Below, in pieces: positions 62,908 to 64,000 of a stretch of DNA of 64,000 nt. Position 1 is the first letter of the stretch. Every line of letters begins with the position of its first letter. The stretch spans positions 1,426,001-1,490,000 of the forward strand of contig NZ_QVIO01000001.1 in the NCBI RefSeq assembly GCF_003416895.1, read 5' to 3'. Source of the stretch: Duganella sp. BJB476 (lineage in GTDB: Bacteria; Pseudomonadota; Gammaproteobacteria; Burkholderiales; Burkholderiaceae_D). Below the pieces are notes generated by a model that was not told where the DNA came from, searched no databases, and saw only the letters and a program-made list of their open reading frames with translations. The translations under genes were made by a program, and so were the position numbers.

Positions 62908-64000
62908 TCATTCCTGCGCCAGCAGCGTGGTGACATAATTCAAGGCTTCCCGCGCACAATGGCTGTCGTAGCCATACTCGTCGACCAGGCGCTGCTCCAC
63001 TGCGGAGATCTTGGCGCGCACCTCGTCGTCGGGACGTTTGCTGGAACTGACCAGACGCAGCACATCGCGGCGCTGCTCGAACAGATATTGCTGCAAGGCG
63101 TCGCGCAGCTGCGCGTGGCTGCCCAGACCGAAGCGTTGGCCGCGCTTGTACGCGCTCATCGCCTTGCGCACCACCTCCTGCCGGAATGACTGTTTGCCGG
63201 AATCGGAAATCGCGATTTTCTCCTCGACCGCGCGCAGAAAACGCTCATCGGGCCGGCGTTCTTCACTGGTGATGGGATCCTTGACCTGGCGATTGTCCAG
63301 CATGGCTTCGACCTCGTCCAGATACTTGCCCAGTAAATCCTCGATCTCTTGCTCGAACGAGACGAACAAGGCCTTGTGGACGTCTTCCTTGACCCAGCGG
63401 TTATAAAAGTCTTTGCGCGTCAAGACCAGATAGTCGACCCATTTGCGCTTGCGGGCCGACTCTATCCGCGCGTCGCTCTCTATGCCATCCTTCAGCGCCA
63501 GCAACAAGTCCATCGTGGTCAGGCTGCTGCGGGAAGACTGGATGATGGCATTGGACAGTGCATTGATGACGAAGCGCGGCGATACGCCGGACAAGCCCTC
63601 GTCGGGCGCTTTCTCCTTGCTGCGCAGCCGCTGCGCGTCGGACGGATGGACGCCGTCCACGTCCTCGCCGGCATGGATGCGCACGCGCCGCGCCAGTTCA
63701 CCGTCGCGCTCTTCGCCTTCGTGCAGACGTGTCAATACGGCGAACACGGCGGCGGCGTGCAGCACATGCGGATCCAGGTGCACGCTGCGGAAGGCCGGCG
63801 CGGCCGCCAGGATCAGCTTGTGGTAGATGCGCGCCTCGTCGCGGTAATTCAGTGTGTACGGCACCTGCACGATCACCATGCGATCCAACAAGCCTTCGTT
63901 CTCGCTCTCCTGCAAGAACTTGCGGAACTCGGCGAGGTTGGTATGGGCGAGGATGGTCTCATCGAGATAGATCAGCGGAAAGCGCGCCACCTTGACGTTC
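62908..64000 (-). CDS. yeaG: PrkA/YeaG serine protein kinase, 5' part outside window
   Basis: The last 364 residues of a PrkA family kinase; the reading frame continues past the right edge. The segment covers the end of the AAA-like domain (PLIYLDETILAHTNLAEFRKFL, VQVPYTLNYRDEARIYHKLI), the region SPRFVINALSNAIIQSSRSSLTTMDLLLALKDGI and the C-terminal PrkA domain. PrkA/YeaG regulates stress and starvation responses and is co-transcribed with yeaH and, in many genomes, spoVR. The full protein is expected to be about 640 residues, so roughly 280 are missing. Walker motifs lie outside the window. Confidence 0.92.
   Translation of the reverse strand, partial: NVKVARFPLIYLDETILAHTNLAEFRKFLQESENEGLLDRMVIVQVPYTLNYRDEARIYHKLILAAAPAFRSVHLDPHVLHAAAVFAVLTRLHEGEERDGELARRVRIHAGEDVDGVHPSDAQRLRSKEKAPDEGLSGVSPRFVINALSNAIIQSSRSSLTTMDLLLALKDGIESDARIESARKRKWVDYLVLTRKDFYNRWVKEDVHKALFVSFEQEIEDLLGKYLDEVEAMLDNRQVKDPITSEERRPDERFLRAVEEKIAISDSGKQSFRQEVVRKAMSAYKRGQRFGLGSHAQLRDALQQYLFEQRRDVLRLVSSSKRPDDEVRAKISAVEQRLVDEYGYDSHCAREALNYVTTLLAQE

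Overview
The window is about 65 percent GC, densely packed, and reads as chromosome of a betaproteobacterium of the Oxalobacteraceae type (Massilia, Duganella, Janthinobacterium relatives). This rests on the housekeeping genes, the PrsK/PrsR pair and a full exosortase A (XrtA) exopolysaccharide locus; the genus is inference. No tRNA, rRNA, CRISPR array, insertion sequence or prophage was seen, and no gene-free stretch exceeds 300 bases.

Positions 1-12203 are mainly housekeeping: a PAS-GGDEF protein cut by the window edge with a sensor kinase; queE-queD-tadA; an alpha/beta hydrolase; an LD-carboxypeptidase with a small secreted protein; ybiT with a clear terminator; nadA-nadC; a PEP-CTERM protein, the only evident exosortase substrate here, with a palindrome at its promoter; then nadB and a GNAT gene on the minus strand.

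Positions 12388-60402 form one very large XrtA-type capsule or matrix locus. Block 1 (12388-17148, plus): priming glycosyltransferase, PrsK, PrsR. Block 2 (17152-21604, minus) and block 3 (21762-26433, plus) are divergent. Together they encode a small-molecule assembly set: GNAT protein, acyl carrier protein, two hydrolase-fold proteins, AMP-forming ligase, PLP decarboxylase and an asparagine-synthetase-like enzyme whose glutaminase half looks dead. Block 4 (26410-28592, minus): deacetylase and polymerase/ligase. Block 5 (28677-35967, plus): fused GT2-GT4, flippase, GT4, MBOAT acyltransferase and an SGNH-like partner. Block 6 (35964-53126, minus) is a 13-gene run with gaps of at most 13 bases and many overlaps: chain-length protein, tyrosine kinase, outer-membrane protein, wecB, deacetylase, FemAB-like protein, sugar transferases, exosortase A with EpsI, amidotransferase, a GT4-CapK fusion and a methyltransferase. 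Positions 53284-60402 add the export lipoprotein, a FeeM-type N-acyl amino acid synthase, a trypsin-like protease, a second O-antigen-ligase-like protein with a jelly-roll-like insert, and tviB-tviC.

The parts suggest a Wzx/Wzy-type polymer containing amino-uronic acid (tviB/tviC), perhaps amidated (amidotransferase) and O-acylated (MBOAT/SGNH), exported through the chain-length/kinase/export complex while exosortase A processes PEP-CTERM proteins. The ACP/ligase/decarboxylase/amide-synthetase module is the best candidate for undescribed chemistry.

Positions 60359-64000 hold the conserved ycgB(SpoVR)-yeaH-yeaG(prkA) stress operon, running into the right edge. Family names quoted are from memory of TIGRFAM-style XrtA subfamilies; no search was run.
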